This document shows, piece after piece, positions 1 through 7,461 of a stretch of 13,428 bases of DNA. Each line of letters begins with the position of its first letter. Position 1 is the first letter of the stretch. This DNA comes from UBA6109 sp964506465 (GTDB lineage: Bacteria > Desulfobacterota > Syntrophia > Syntrophales > UBA6109). The notes beneath the pieces are model-generated. The model was given only the letters and a program-made list of their open reading frames with translations, ran no database searches and was not told where the DNA came from. The stretch covers positions 1 to 13,428 of the forward strand of contig CAZDLM010000075.1 in NCBI GenBank assembly GCA_964506465.1, given 5' to 3'. The translations under genes were made by a program, and so were the position numbers.

Positions 1-30
1 CCTGCAGCTTCTCGCTGCGCGGCCGATGCC

Positions 31-59
31 AAACTCGGGCTTGCGCCCTCAGAGTTTTT
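31..59 (+). terminator. Rho-independent terminator of a gene left of the window
   Basis: AAACTC (31-36) pairs with GAGTTT (52-57), and inside it GGGC (37-40) pairs with GCCC (45-48) around a TTGC loop, leaving a three-base bulge (49-51). The stem runs straight into five T's (55-59). On the plus strand this is a standard intrinsic terminator shape, which suggests that a rightward gene ends just before the window. The minus-strand reading has only three T's after the stem and is less likely. Confidence 0.55.
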
Positions 60-83
60 CCCTCCGGCGAAGGGAAAAGTCCC

Positions 84-175
84 GCAGGCAAGGCACGCAA
101 CTCCCGAGGAGCGAGGCGTACTGGGATGTACGCCGCAGCGACGAGGGGGCAGTGCAACGCTGCATCCGGGCTTTT
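84..175. repeat. Palindrome-rich intergenic element, probably a dispersed repeat
   Basis: The core is a perfect 7-bp hairpin, GGCGTAC (115-121) and GTACGCC (128-134), flanked quasi-symmetrically by CGAGGAGCGA on the left and GCGACGAGG on the right. It is followed by GCAGTGCAACGCTGC (149-163) and by CGGGCTTTT (167-175). No convincing gene lies here. From memory, similar blocks (GAGGAGCGA, palindromic GTAC, GCGACGAGG, then GGGCTTTT) recur between genes in deltaproteobacterial genomes such as Geobacter relatives. I cannot confirm that from one window, and there is only one copy here. Confidence 0.45.
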
Positions 176-277
176 GCCGCCGCCGGGACTGCGGCATCGG
201 GGGCCGCGATCCTGCGAAGGCAGGCGGCCCCGAAAAATCTCCAAAGCGTCCCTCCGGGACGAACATTTTGAGCGACG
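176..277. other. Non-coding hairpin-rich stretch
   Basis: GGGGCCGC (200-207) pairs with GCGGCCCC (224-231), enclosing CCTG (211-214) and CAGG (221-224). A second perfect hairpin, CGTCCC (247-252) and GGGACG (256-261), follows. Neither is followed by a T-run on either strand, so they are not standard terminators. With the element at 84-175 they make most of the 336-base gene-free left end foldable. The open frames crossing it are arginine/proline-rich by composition and have no recognisable domain. Confidence 0.4.
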
Positions 278-308
278 AATAAAGAAGGCCGGGAAATCTC
301 TCCCGGCC
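278..308 (-). terminator. Terminator of the lutC-lutAB transcript
   Basis: GGCCGGGA (287-294) and TCCCGGCC (301-308) form a perfect 8-bp stem with a six-base loop. Read on the minus strand, the stem is followed by TTCTTTATT (286-278). It lies about 30 bases beyond the stop codon of the leftward Fe-S protein gene, the expected place for its intrinsic terminator. Confidence 0.75.
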
Positions 309-336
309 CCCTGTCCATTCTTTTTTCCCCAGGCCC

Positions 337-2514
337 CTATTTTTTCTTCTTTTCGAGATTCTCCGCCAGGAGGTCGGCGATGTGCTTCATCTTCACGCCC
401 GGCGCCTGCTTGTCGAGGCCGCCCTGGATCTGCACCATGCAACCCGAGCAGGCGACGGCGCAGATTTCGGCCCCGGTGGCCTTGATGTTGTCCATCTTCT
501 GCTTAAGGATGGGCATCGAGAGATCCGCATACTTGACGCCGAAGATGCCCGACATGCCGCAGCACTTGTCGGAGTCTTTCATTTCCACCAGTTCACATCC
601 TTCCGCGGACTCGATGAGCTTGCGCGGCTGCACATGGACGCCCAGGACGCGCCGCATGTGACAGGAGTCGTGGTAGGTGACCTTCCTGCCGCCCTTTGAT
701 TTTTTGAGCCGCCCCGCCTTTTCGTATTCCTCGGCCACGAACGAACAGAATTCCCTCACCTTCGCCGACAGTTTCTTTGCAGGCTCCGCCCAGGCGGGAT
801 CGTCCTTCAGAAGCTCGCCGTAATCGTGGAAGGTCTCCGTGCAGGTCGGACAGGCGGAGATGATGACGTCCGCCTTGGCATCCTCGAAAGCCTTCACGTT
901 TCTGCGGGCGATCCGACGGGCCGTCTCGATGTCGCCCAGGGCGGCGACGGGTTTCCCGCAGCAGCTCTGTTCTTCCGGAAACACGACCTCGATGTTGAGA
1001 TCGTTCAGGACCTTGACGACGGATTCCCCCGTCTCGGGGAAAACGAAGTCCATGGTGCAGCCGCTGAAGAAGGCGGCGCGCTTGGCGGGTTTTTCCAGTT
1101 TCCGAGCGATTTTGTCGAACCGATCGCGCAGGGGCTTGTCGGCGATCGCCGGCAAACTCCGGTCCTTGGCGAGCCCCGCCAGGAAGAGGGGCAGGTGACG
1201 GATCAGCTTTCCGGACTGAAAGGGCTTCTGCCCGATCGAGGCCAGACGGAGAAGGGAATGGAAGACCTTGCGGTTGGCAAAGACGTTTTCGAAGGTGGCC
1301 TTCAGCGCGAAGGGCAGCCCCTGCTCCTTGACGGCGCGGACGCGAAGCTCCTCGATCAACCCGGGGATGTCGATCTTGCCCGGACACACCTCCGTGCAGC
1401 GGCGGCAGCCGATGCACAGTTCGTTGATCTTCTTGAAGTCCTTCATCCCGCTCAGAAAGGCCGAGAGGATCGCGCCGATTCCGCCGACGTAGGTATGTCC
1501 GCCGTAGACGTGCCCGCCGATCAGCGTATAGACGGGGCAGACGTTCAGGCACGAGGCGCAGCGGACGCACTGGAAGATCTGTTTGAACTTCTCGTCGCGG
1601 GCCGCCTTCAGCCGTCCGTTGTCGAGGAGGATGATGTGCATTTCCTTCGGCTCTTCGATCCAGCGGCCGTCTCTTTTGACCATTGTCGGCGTGGGGCCGG
1701 AGATCATTGTCATGTAGCTCGTGGCGAGCTGGGCCGTGGCGCCGCGGGGCAGGAGCCGCAGGACCGTTCCGGCGTCGCGAATCGTGGGGATCAGCTTCTC
1801 GTACCCCATCAGCACGACATGGATGCGGGGAAGCGTGGAGACGAGCCGCGCGTTCCCCTCGTTGGTCACGAGGCCGATGGCGCCGTTTTCCGCAATGCCG
1901 AAATTGGCGCCCGAGATGCCCATGTCGGCCCGCAGAAACTCTTCGCGCAGGTTCTGCCGGGCCGCCTGGACGAGGAAGGGGATGTCCGGCGGGATGTCCC
2001 TGCTCATTTCCCTGGAAAAGTACTTGGCGACCTGGTAGCGGCTCAGGTGGATCGCCGGCATGACCATGTGGGAGGGCTTTTGGCCGGCGAGCGCAATGAT
2101 CCACTCCCCGAGATCCGTTTCCCGGGAATGGAGCCCCGCCTCCGCGAAGGCCTTCGAGAGATCGATTTCCTCGGAGGCCATGGACTTGGATTTGACGATG
2201 CGCTTTACGCCGTTCCTCTGGCAGAGATCCAGGAGATACTCCTTGACGTCCTTGCCGTCCTTGGCGCGGAAGACCTTTACGCCTCTCTTTTCGGCCTCCG
2301 CCTGGAATCGGTCGGCAATTTCATCGAGGCGGGCGACGGTGTCGAGCTTCATGAGGCGCAGCTTTTCACGAAGCTCCTCCAGGTTGGGGACGTTTTCGAA
2401 GGCCTTGGCGCGCGCGCCGGGATAGACCTCGGCGAAACGGCCGAGATTGGCCCGCAGGACTTCATCGTCGAGCTTTTCGCGGATCTGCTTTTTCAGGCTC
2501 CGGTCTTGTGCCAT
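337..2514 (-). CDS. Fused LutB-LutA (LldF-LldE) type Fe-S lactate oxidation protein
   Basis: A 725-residue protein predicted to oxidise L-lactate or a similar 2-hydroxyacid to pyruvate, or to pass the electrons on, in the cytoplasm. Domains in order: a LUD domain (about 60-300, core GISGANFGIAENGAIG at 199-214); two 4Fe-4S clusters (C316/C319/C322/C326 and C367/C370/C373/C377); then two CCG cysteine-rich domains of the GlcF/HdrB/LutA kind, one with C486, C518-C519 and ACPTC at 554-558, the other with C618, C651-C652 and C689/C692. In Bacillus LutA and LutB are separate; here they are one chain, as I recall for sulfate reducers. The start is supported by GGAGGTGA (plus-strand 2521-2528) six bases upstream, overlapping the stop of the preceding lutC-like gene, so the two are translationally close-linked. 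No flavin-containing GlcD/Dld-type subunit is present. The exact hydroxyacid is inferred. Confidence 0.9.
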   Translation of the reverse strand: MAQDRSLKKQIREKLDDEVLRANLGRFAEVYPGARAKAFENVPNLEELREKLRLMKLDTVARLDEIADRFQAEAEKRGVKVFRAKDGKDVKEYLLDLCQRNGVKRIVKSKSMASEEIDLSKAFAEAGLHSRETDLGEWIIALAGQKPSHMVMPAIHLSRYQVAKYFSREMSRDIPPDIPFLVQAARQNLREEFLRADMGISGANFGIAENGAIGLVTNEGNARLVSTLPRIHVVLMGYEKLIPTIRDAGTVLRLLPRGATAQLATSYMTMISGPTPTMVKRDGRWIEEPKEMHIILLDNGRLKAARDEKFKQIFQCVRCASCLNVCPVYTLIGGHVYGGHTYVGGIGAILSAFLSGMKDFKKINELCIGCRRCTEVCPGKIDIPGLIEELRVRAVKEQGLPFALKATFENVFANRKVFHSLLRLASIGQKPFQSGKLIRHLPLFLAGLAKDRSLPAIADKPLRDRFDKIARKLEKPAKRAAFFSGCTMDFVFPETGESVVKVLNDLNIEVVFPEEQSCCGKPVAALGDIETARRIARRNVKAFEDAKADVIISACPTCTETFHDYGELLKDDPAWAEPAKKLSAKVREFCSFVAEEYEKAGRLKKSKGGRKVTYHDSCHMRRVLGVHVQPRKLIESAEGCELVEMKDSDKCCGMSGIFGVKYADLSMPILKQKMDNIKATGAEICAVACSGCMVQIQGGLDKQAPGVKMKHIADLLAENLEKKKK

Positions 2515-2520
2515 TTCGTA

Positions 2521-3132
2521 TCACCTCCCGCCCGCGTCGACTTCGTCCACGGCGATGAGAATCAGCCGGCTCGGACCGTGAACGCCGATTGTGAGGACGC
2601 GCTCGATATCGGCGGTGCGGCTCGGCCCCGTGATGAAACTGATGTAGCCGCGGTCGAAAACCTTGCTGAAGATCTCGAAGGCGTCCTCGATGCCGGGGAT
2701 GACCCGGTTGCTGTCGAGGAAGGCGACATGGACGGGCGGCAGCATCGAGACAAGGCGGTCCTCGATGGCCGTGGCGTTCTGGCAAACGCTGCCCGTTTCC
2801 GCAACGGCGAATTCCACGCCTGAAATGCCGACGTCGGCCGTCGCGGCATGCTCGGCGATGTCAGTCCGTTCGGTGAAGAGTTGGATTCCGGCGGACTTCA
2901 GCGCCTCGGGGATTCCGGCCTCCTCCTGGAGCGGGCAACATACGGCGACCGCCTTCTTCGCCTCAAGAGACCGCATCAGATCCAGGAGGGCGTCTCTTGC
3001 CTCCGCCGGTGTTTTGACGCGGAGAATCTCGGCAGAAACGGCCTTGGCTCGCGTTTCAAATTCGGGAAAGAAATGGGCTCCGTACTTCCCGTCCGGCAGA
3101 TGCCGTTCCCAATGCCTTGCAGCCTGGTTCAT
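2521..3132 (-). CDS. lutC: LutC-like LUD domain protein
   Basis: A 203-residue LUD (LutC/YkgG) family protein, the small third component of the LutABC/LldEFG lactate oxidation system. Visible signatures are ADVGISGVEFAVAETGSV (99-116) and FITGPSRTADIERVLTIGVHGP (166-187); the second is the typical glycine-rich C-terminal motif of LutC. The start has AAGGAG at plus-strand 3139-3144, six bases away. The gene is first in a two-gene minus-strand unit behind the promoter at 3221-3249, and its stop is six bases before the start of the fused LutB-LutA gene. Length is near the family norm. Its biochemical role is not well settled, so function rests on family and neighbour. Confidence 0.88.
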   Translation of the reverse strand: MNQAARHWERHLPDGKYGAHFFPEFETRAKAVSAEILRVKTPAEARDALLDLMRSLEAKKAVAVCCPLQEEAGIPEALKSAGIQLFTERTDIAEHAATADVGISGVEFAVAETGSVCQNATAIEDRLVSMLPPVHVAFLDSNRVIPGIEDAFEIFSKVFDRGYISFITGPSRTADIERVLTIGVHGPSRLILIAVDEVDAGGR

Positions 3133-3220
3133 GAAATGCTCCTTGGCAAATACAGGGTCTCAATGTTCAGGAAGATGTGGACGACTGTTCGATGGTAAGA
3201 CCTGTTTCAAGTCTGCGCCG

Positions 3221-3249
3221 CTTATAGTAAAAAAGTCCCCACCCGTCAA
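3221..3249 (-). promoter_or_regulatory. Sigma-70 type promoter of the lut genes
   Basis: On the minus strand, TTGACG (3249-3244) is followed after exactly 17 bases by TATAAG (3226-3221); each box matches the consensus at five of six positions. Transcription would start near 3214 and give a leader of about 80 bases before the lutC-like start. It lies directly after the possible terminator of the upstream synthetase gene, so the lut pair probably has its own transcript. Confidence 0.7.
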
Positions 3250-3253
3250 TGGG

Positions 3254-3278
3254 AAAATGCCGGCGACCGCGGCGCCGG
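3254..3278 (-). terminator. Possible weak terminator of the acyl-CoA synthetase gene
   Basis: CCGGCG (3260-3265) and CGCCGG (3273-3278) form a GC-only stem with a seven-base loop. Read on the minus strand, the stem is followed after two bases by four T's (3257-3254). The T-run is short, so termination may be partial. Its place between the synthetase stop and the lut promoter fits a transcript boundary. Confidence 0.4.
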
Positions 3279-3320
3279 TTCCCCTGTACATCCCGCCCGG
3301 ACAGGCAAGACCTCCATGGA

Positions 3321-5465
3321 TCAGGCAAGAACGAAGAGGGCGTCCACGGCAACCGGCTTGTCTCCATCAATGATAATGGGGTTCAGATCGATCTCGGCGA
3401 TGTCTGGATGGAGGAGAGCAATCTCCCCCACTTTTCTGAGGATGCCGGTCAGCGAGGAGACATCCACCGGCGGCAGGCCGCGGAAGGTCCCCAGGAGGTC
3501 CTTGGCGCGGATGTCGAAGATCATTTCCTCGGCGTCGGCGTCCGTCAGCGGCGCGCAGCGGATGGCGTTGTCCCTCAGCGCCTCCGTGAAGACGCCGCCC
3601 AGTCCGAAGAGGATGCAGGGACCGAAGGAGGGGAACCGCGTCATCCCGGCGACGAATTCACGTTCGCCCCGGACCATTCCCTGGATCAGAAGGGCCACGT
3701 CGGCGCCGGCGGCCGTCCGGATGCTGCGGAAGGCCGCCCGGACATCATCATCCGACGTCAGGCGCAGGGCGAGAAGCCCCTTGCCGCTCTTGTGAGGTAT
3801 CCGCCACGAACAGGCCTTGGCCGCGACGGGATAGCCGATCTTCCGCGCGGCGCCTATGGCCTCGTCCTCGCTCCGCGCAAGGGCCTCTCTCGCCACGGGA
3901 ATCCCGTACCGTGCGAGGATGCGCTTGGCCTGATGCTCGTCGAGGACGTTCTGTCCTTTCCCCTTCGCCTCCGCCAGAAGCGCTTGCGCTTCGGCATCGG
4001 CCGGAGGAAGCGGGGACGATGTCCCCGGCCTCCGTTCATGGATCCCTTTGTAACGGAAGAGGGCCAGCATGGCCCGGGCCGTCTTTTCCGGCGTATCGAA
4101 GACGGGGATGTCATGGTCCATATAGGCGGCCGTGCAGTTGTCCTCGCGGCCGAAAAAGGATGAGACCAGGAGAGGCATCCGGTACTTGGCGGACAGCTCC
4201 ACCATCCCCGACATATCCGGGTGGAACATGGCCTCGATCTTCTCCATGGTGATATCGGGAACGACGTGCTGCAGGTGCGGCAGGATGTCGCGCATGAAGC
4301 CGCTGTTCATGACGCCGTGGATGATCATGGCGTCGACTTCGCCGCTCTTCAGGATCATTTCGGGGATCGTCGTCGACAGCAACTGCATGTCCAGGTGAAA
4401 GGTCATGTCTACGGGGTTCGCGCTGGAGGCGTGGGACAGGATGTGACGGCGGATCTCCTGCTGGAGCCCTTCCGAATAGCGGGGGATTTCCATGCCGCCG
4501 GTGTCCGCCGTGTGGGAGATGGCCGTTCCCGGTCCGCCGGAATTCGTCATGACGCCGAGCCTGCGGCCGCGCAGCGGCGGTTGCGTAGCGAGCGCCCAGC
4601 CGTGGCCGTAGAGTTCCTCGAGGGTCTGCACTCGGAGGACCCCCGCCTGCCGGAAAATGCCTTCATACAGGGAATCAGGGCCGGCCATCGCCCCGGTGTG
4701 GCTTTGACCCGCCCGGGCGCCGGCGGCCGAGCCGCCCACGTATTGGGCCAGAATCGGTTTGCGGGGAGTGATCTTGCGCGCGACATCGATAAATCGCTGC
4801 CCGTTGCGGATGCCCTCGATATAAAGAATGATGGCCTGCGTGGCCTCGTCCTCGCCCAGGTATTCCAGGGCGTCGGCCAGGTTGATGTTGGCCTCGTTCC
4901 CGACGCTGATGGCCTTGCTGAAGCGGATGCCCTTGTCCTTCAGCCAGCAGAGAGACTGGGTGATGTAGGTGCCGCTCTGGGAGACCAGGCCGAGCCGTCC
5001 GGGCCGGTCTGACCAGCGGCCGACGGTCATGTTCAGAAAGATCTGGCTGTTGATCATTCCGACGCAGTTCGGGCCGAGGAAGCGCATGCCGTAGCGGCCG
5101 GCGATCTCGTTGAGCTTCTGCTCCAAATCGCGGCCGTCCGCACCGGTTTCCTTGAAGCCCGCGCTGATCACGATCGCCCGCTTTGTCCCGATCCTGCCGA
5201 ATTCTTCCAGCAACTGCGCCACCTGGTCCGTGGGGACAATCAGCATGGCGAGGTCCGGCGCCTCGGGAAGATCGGCGACGGACGGATAGGCCTTCCGTCC
5301 CAGGACCTGCTTGTCAGCCGGATGGACCGGGTAGAATGCCCCTTGGTACCCGTCGCAGAGGATGCTCAGGGCCTGCAGGGTTCCCATCTTCAGCGGGTTG
5401 TTGCCGGCGCCGACGGTGGCGATGGATTTGGGGTTCATGAGCAGGTGCAGGGGATTGTCCGACAT
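3321..5465 (-). CDS. ADP-forming acetyl/acyl-CoA synthetase, fused alpha-beta chain
   Basis: A 714-residue NDP-forming acyl-CoA synthetase that makes ATP from acyl-CoA, ADP and phosphate (reversible); acetyl-CoA is the usual substrate. Domains: CoA-binding Rossmann domain (about 5-135, with GPNCVGMIN at 131-139), succinyl-CoA-ligase-like domains (about 150-460), linker, and a C-terminal ATP-grasp beta domain (about 495-714, ending EIDLNPIII at 691-699). SHTGAMAG (255-262) carries H256, the conserved phosphohistidine position of the alpha part. In the ATP-grasp part IPHKSGKG (556-563) matches the family's HKSD-G pattern with Gly for Asp. An ATG four codons upstream (5477) has no ribosome site; its GGAGGA instead lies just before the ATG at 5465, which I chose. 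It has its own promoter. Next to the lut genes it could give the ATP-yielding last step of lactate oxidation to acetate; another acyl group is possible. Confidence 0.9.
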   Translation of the reverse strand: MSDNPLHLLMNPKSIATVGAGNNPLKMGTLQALSILCDGYQGAFYPVHPADKQVLGRKAYPSVADLPEAPDLAMLIVPTDQVAQLLEEFGRIGTKRAIVISAGFKETGADGRDLEQKLNEIAGRYGMRFLGPNCVGMINSQIFLNMTVGRWSDRPGRLGLVSQSGTYITQSLCWLKDKGIRFSKAISVGNEANINLADALEYLGEDEATQAIILYIEGIRNGQRFIDVARKITPRKPILAQYVGGSAAGARAGQSHTGAMAGPDSLYEGIFRQAGVLRVQTLEELYGHGWALATQPPLRGRRLGVMTNSGGPGTAISHTADTGGMEIPRYSEGLQQEIRRHILSHASSANPVDMTFHLDMQLLSTTIPEMILKSGEVDAMIIHGVMNSGFMRDILPHLQHVVPDITMEKIEAMFHPDMSGMVELSAKYRMPLLVSSFFGREDNCTAAYMDHDIPVFDTPEKTARAMLALFRYKGIHERRPGTSSPLPPADAEAQALLAEAKGKGQNVLDEHQAKRILARYGIPVAREALARSEDEAIGAARKIGYPVAAKACSWRIPHKSGKGLLALRLTSDDDVRAAFRSIRTAAGADVALLIQGMVRGEREFVAGMTRFPSFGPCILFGLGGVFTEALRDNAIRCAPLTDADAEEMIFDIRAKDLLGTFRGLPPVDVSSLTGILRKVGEIALLHPDIAEIDLNPIIIDGDKPVAVDALFVLA

Positions 5466-5506
5466 GTCTTCCTCCATGCGGAAAAATGATGACCCGCGGT
5501 CACGCT

Positions 5507-5535
5507 CTTATAGGCAATCGCCTCCTGACTGTCAA
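5507..5535 (-). promoter_or_regulatory. Strong sigma-70 type promoter of the acyl-CoA synthetase gene
   Basis: On the minus strand a perfect TTGACA (5535-5530) is followed after 17 bases by TATAAG (5512-5507), a five-of-six -10 box. The start point would be near 5500, giving a leader of about 35 bases. The architecture matches the lut promoter at 3221-3249, including the TATAAG box. Confidence 0.78.
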
Positions 5536-5828
5536 GCGCGGAGGCAACAAAGGATTTCGCGCCGGTATTGCGACGGATGCCGGGCATGGACACAACTGCA
5601 GAGAAGTGATATCTAGCGTACAATTTGATCCAACGGCCTATCACGATGCGAGAATCGGTGCATGCGCCTGTGAGGAAAACGTCATTCTACGCTCTACGCG
5701 TCTTATCCACGCTGTCTCAATGACATGGATGAAGGACAGTTCGAACAGCAGCATGACAAGATGATTCCATTGTTGTAGAGAGAAGGTGAAGAAGCGGTCG
5801 CGGGGTGCCAGCAATCATGACGTCGCAG
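5536..5828. other. Divergent intergenic region, no gene seen
   Basis: This is the main part of the 415-base gap between the leftward synthetase gene and the rightward TRAP operon. The short frames in it have no ribosome sites or recognisable domains. From about 5590 it looks more AT-rich than the flanking genes, as expected for a regulatory region of the transporter operon. I see no convincing sigma-70 box pair on the plus strand here, nor a clear operator. Confidence 0.5.
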
Positions 5829-5846
5829 TTGGCATGAATATTTGTT
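5829..5846 (+). promoter_or_regulatory. Possible -24/-12 (sigma-54-like) element before dctP
   Basis: TTGGCATG (5829-5836) fits the -24 half of a sigma-54 promoter well. A TTGTT (5842-5846) follows where the -12 half TTGCW should be, but the spacing is one base too long and the invariant C is missing. Many TRAP and Dct systems are controlled through sigma-54, which makes the position suggestive. On sequence alone it is weak. Confidence 0.25.
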
Positions 5847-5892
5847 GATTCATTGCGCTTTGAACGAGTCTCTTACGAAGGAGGAGTGAACC

Positions 5893-6900
5893 ATGACGCA
5901 TCATACCTGGAAGGCAAGACTGCTCGCCATTGCGATCATGACAGTTTTTTTGGTGGGAAGCGGGTTTGGAGTTGCCTGGGCGAAGACTCGCATGGATCTG
6001 TCGAACCAGTTTCCCCCATCGCATCACGTATCAAAAGGACTGGTCGTCTTCGCGGCAAAGGTGGGTGAATACTCAAAGGGAGCGGTCGAAGTCAAGATCT
6101 TCGACTCGGCTCAACTCTTTAAGGACACCGAAATTGTGGAGGCCATCCAGGAGGGACTGACTCAAAGCGGGCTCGTGCCGGTGAACAAGTGGTCCGGGAT
6201 GGTCCCGTCCGCTGACGTCTTCGAGGTCCCTTTCCTTTTCAAGGACCTCACCTCGATCAAGAAATTCATAGACGCCGGAGCAGGAGAACTGCTCGGCAAA
6301 GAGTTCCAGAAGAAGGGCGTGGAGACGCTGTTCTGGGTCGACTACGGCTATATCCAGTTTTTTAACAGCAAGCGCCCTCTCAGGAAGCCCGAAGATTTCA
6401 AAGGAATGAAAATGCGGACTTTCAGCAGCGGCGATGCCGACACACTCTCGGCATTGGGCGCCTCGCCGGCAGTGATGAGCTCGTCGGAAATGTACATGGC
6501 CATGCAGAGAGGAACGGTCGACGGCGGAACGACCGGCATGCCGGCCGCCGTTTCACGGAAGCTCCAAGAGGTTCAGAAGTTCATGACGGAGGCGAATTAC
6601 ACGACGGCACAGTTCGTCGTGCAGGCAAACCTCAAATGGTGGCAGAAGCTGTCCAAGAACGAACAGGCCGCCGTTCTTAAGGCGGGAAGGGATGCCGAGG
6701 AGTGGATCCGCGGAGCGATTGCCAAATCCGAGGAAGAAGCGGAAAAAGTGCTCCGGAAAGCGGGCGTCCAGATCTACACATTGACTCCCGCAGACCGCGA
6801 GCTCTTCATCAAAGCCACCGAACCGGTTCAGCAGATCTTCGTCAAAAAGAGCGGCCCGCTCGGCAAGAAGCTCGTGGATATCGCACAGGGCCTCAAGTAG
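5893..6900 (+). CDS. dctP: TRAP transporter periplasmic substrate-binding protein, DctP family
   Basis: A 335-residue periplasmic receptor of a tripartite ATP-independent transporter, binding an organic acid anion and delivering it to the membrane subunits. An N-terminal signal peptide is clear: basic start, hydrophobic stretch at about 10-27, and a likely cleavage after AWA (28-30). Family marks include the FKGMKMRT block (169-176), with R175 at the position that usually salt-bridges the carboxylate, and EMYMAMQRGTVDGG (199-212). The start has a near-perfect AAGGAGG (5878-5884) eight bases upstream. It is first in the dctP-dctQ-dctM operon, 33 bases before dctQ. The substrate cannot be read from the sequence; C4-dicarboxylates, lactate, 2-oxoacids and aromatic acids all have close receptors. 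The nearby lactate-type genes make a hydroxy- or oxo-monocarboxylate worth considering. Confidence 0.93.
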   Translation: MTHHTWKARLLAIAIMTVFLVGSGFGVAWAKTRMDLSNQFPPSHHVSKGLVVFAAKVGEYSKGAVEVKIFDSAQLFKDTEIVEAIQEGLTQSGLVPVNKWSGMVPSADVFEVPFLFKDLTSIKKFIDAGAGELLGKEFQKKGVETLFWVDYGYIQFFNSKRPLRKPEDFKGMKMRTFSSGDADTLSALGASPAVMSSSEMYMAMQRGTVDGGTTGMPAAVSRKLQEVQKFMTEANYTTAQFVVQANLKWWQKLSKNEQAAVLKAGRDAEEWIRGAIAKSEEEAEKVLRKAGVQIYTLTPADRELFIKATEPVQQIFVKKSGPLGKKLVDIAQGLK

Positions 6901-6933
6901 ACTGACGAACGAAGCCGGGGAGGCTTTGGCCTT

Positions 6934-7461
6934 ATGATTGCCACCATTGGGAAATTTCGCGCAGTCGTCGAGCGATGCAACCTCGCCCTGGGAATTGTCA
7001 GCGGGCTCGGCATCCTCGTCATGGGAATCATCCTCGCCTATGAGGTGGTATGCCGGTATGTCTTCAATTCGCCGACGATCTGGGCCCAGGAAATCGCGAT
7101 CTACCTGTACATGTGGACGATGCTGGCGGCCGCATCGTACACGCTCCAGTCGGGGAAGCACATCAACGTCGACCTTGTCATCATGCACCTGCCGGCACGC
7201 GTCAAGGCGGTGCTGGAGATTGCGACCAGTGCGATCGGAGCGGCCTTCTGCGCCGTCGTCGCGGTGCAGGCATATGAGATGATCGCCGTCACGTTGCGAT
7301 TCGGGAAGGTGACGGCGACACCCCTTCGAGTGCCGATGTGGATCCCCCAGTCGGCGCTCCTGATAGGCTTCCTGCTTCTGACCTTTCAGTTTGTTTTCAT
7401 CATATTGGACCGGGCGGTGAAACTCGGAACTCATGAGGAAAAGGGAGGACAACCCGTATGA
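6934..7461 (+). CDS. dctQ: TRAP transporter small permease, DctQ family
   Basis: A 175-residue inner-membrane protein with four predicted membrane segments (about 17-38, 51-69, 89-112 and 133-157), the normal size and topology for the small TRAP subunit. The PTIWAQEIAIYLYMW stretch (47-61) is the usual conserved tryptophan-glutamate region of the family. The start has GGGGAGG at 6917-6923, ten bases upstream. The stop overlaps the dctM start in an ATGA (7458-7461), which points to coupled translation of the two permease subunits. Confidence 0.92.
   Translation: MIATIGKFRAVVERCNLALGIVSGLGILVMGIILAYEVVCRYVFNSPTIWAQEIAIYLYMWTMLAAASYTLQSGKHINVDLVIMHLPARVKAVLEIATSAIGAAFCAVVAVQAYEMIAVTLRFGKVTATPLRVPMWIPQSALLIGFLLLTFQFVFIILDRAVKLGTHEEKGGQPV

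Noticed and set aside
826..2823. A 665-residue plus-strand open frame opposite the lut genes
   Set aside because: It is a shadow frame over two clear conserved genes in GC-rich DNA; its residues show no domain and no ribosome site is evident.
5466..5477. Upstream ATG of the acyl-CoA synthetase
   Set aside because: No ribosome site lies before it, and the bases it would encode contain the GGAGGA that serves the ATG at 5465.
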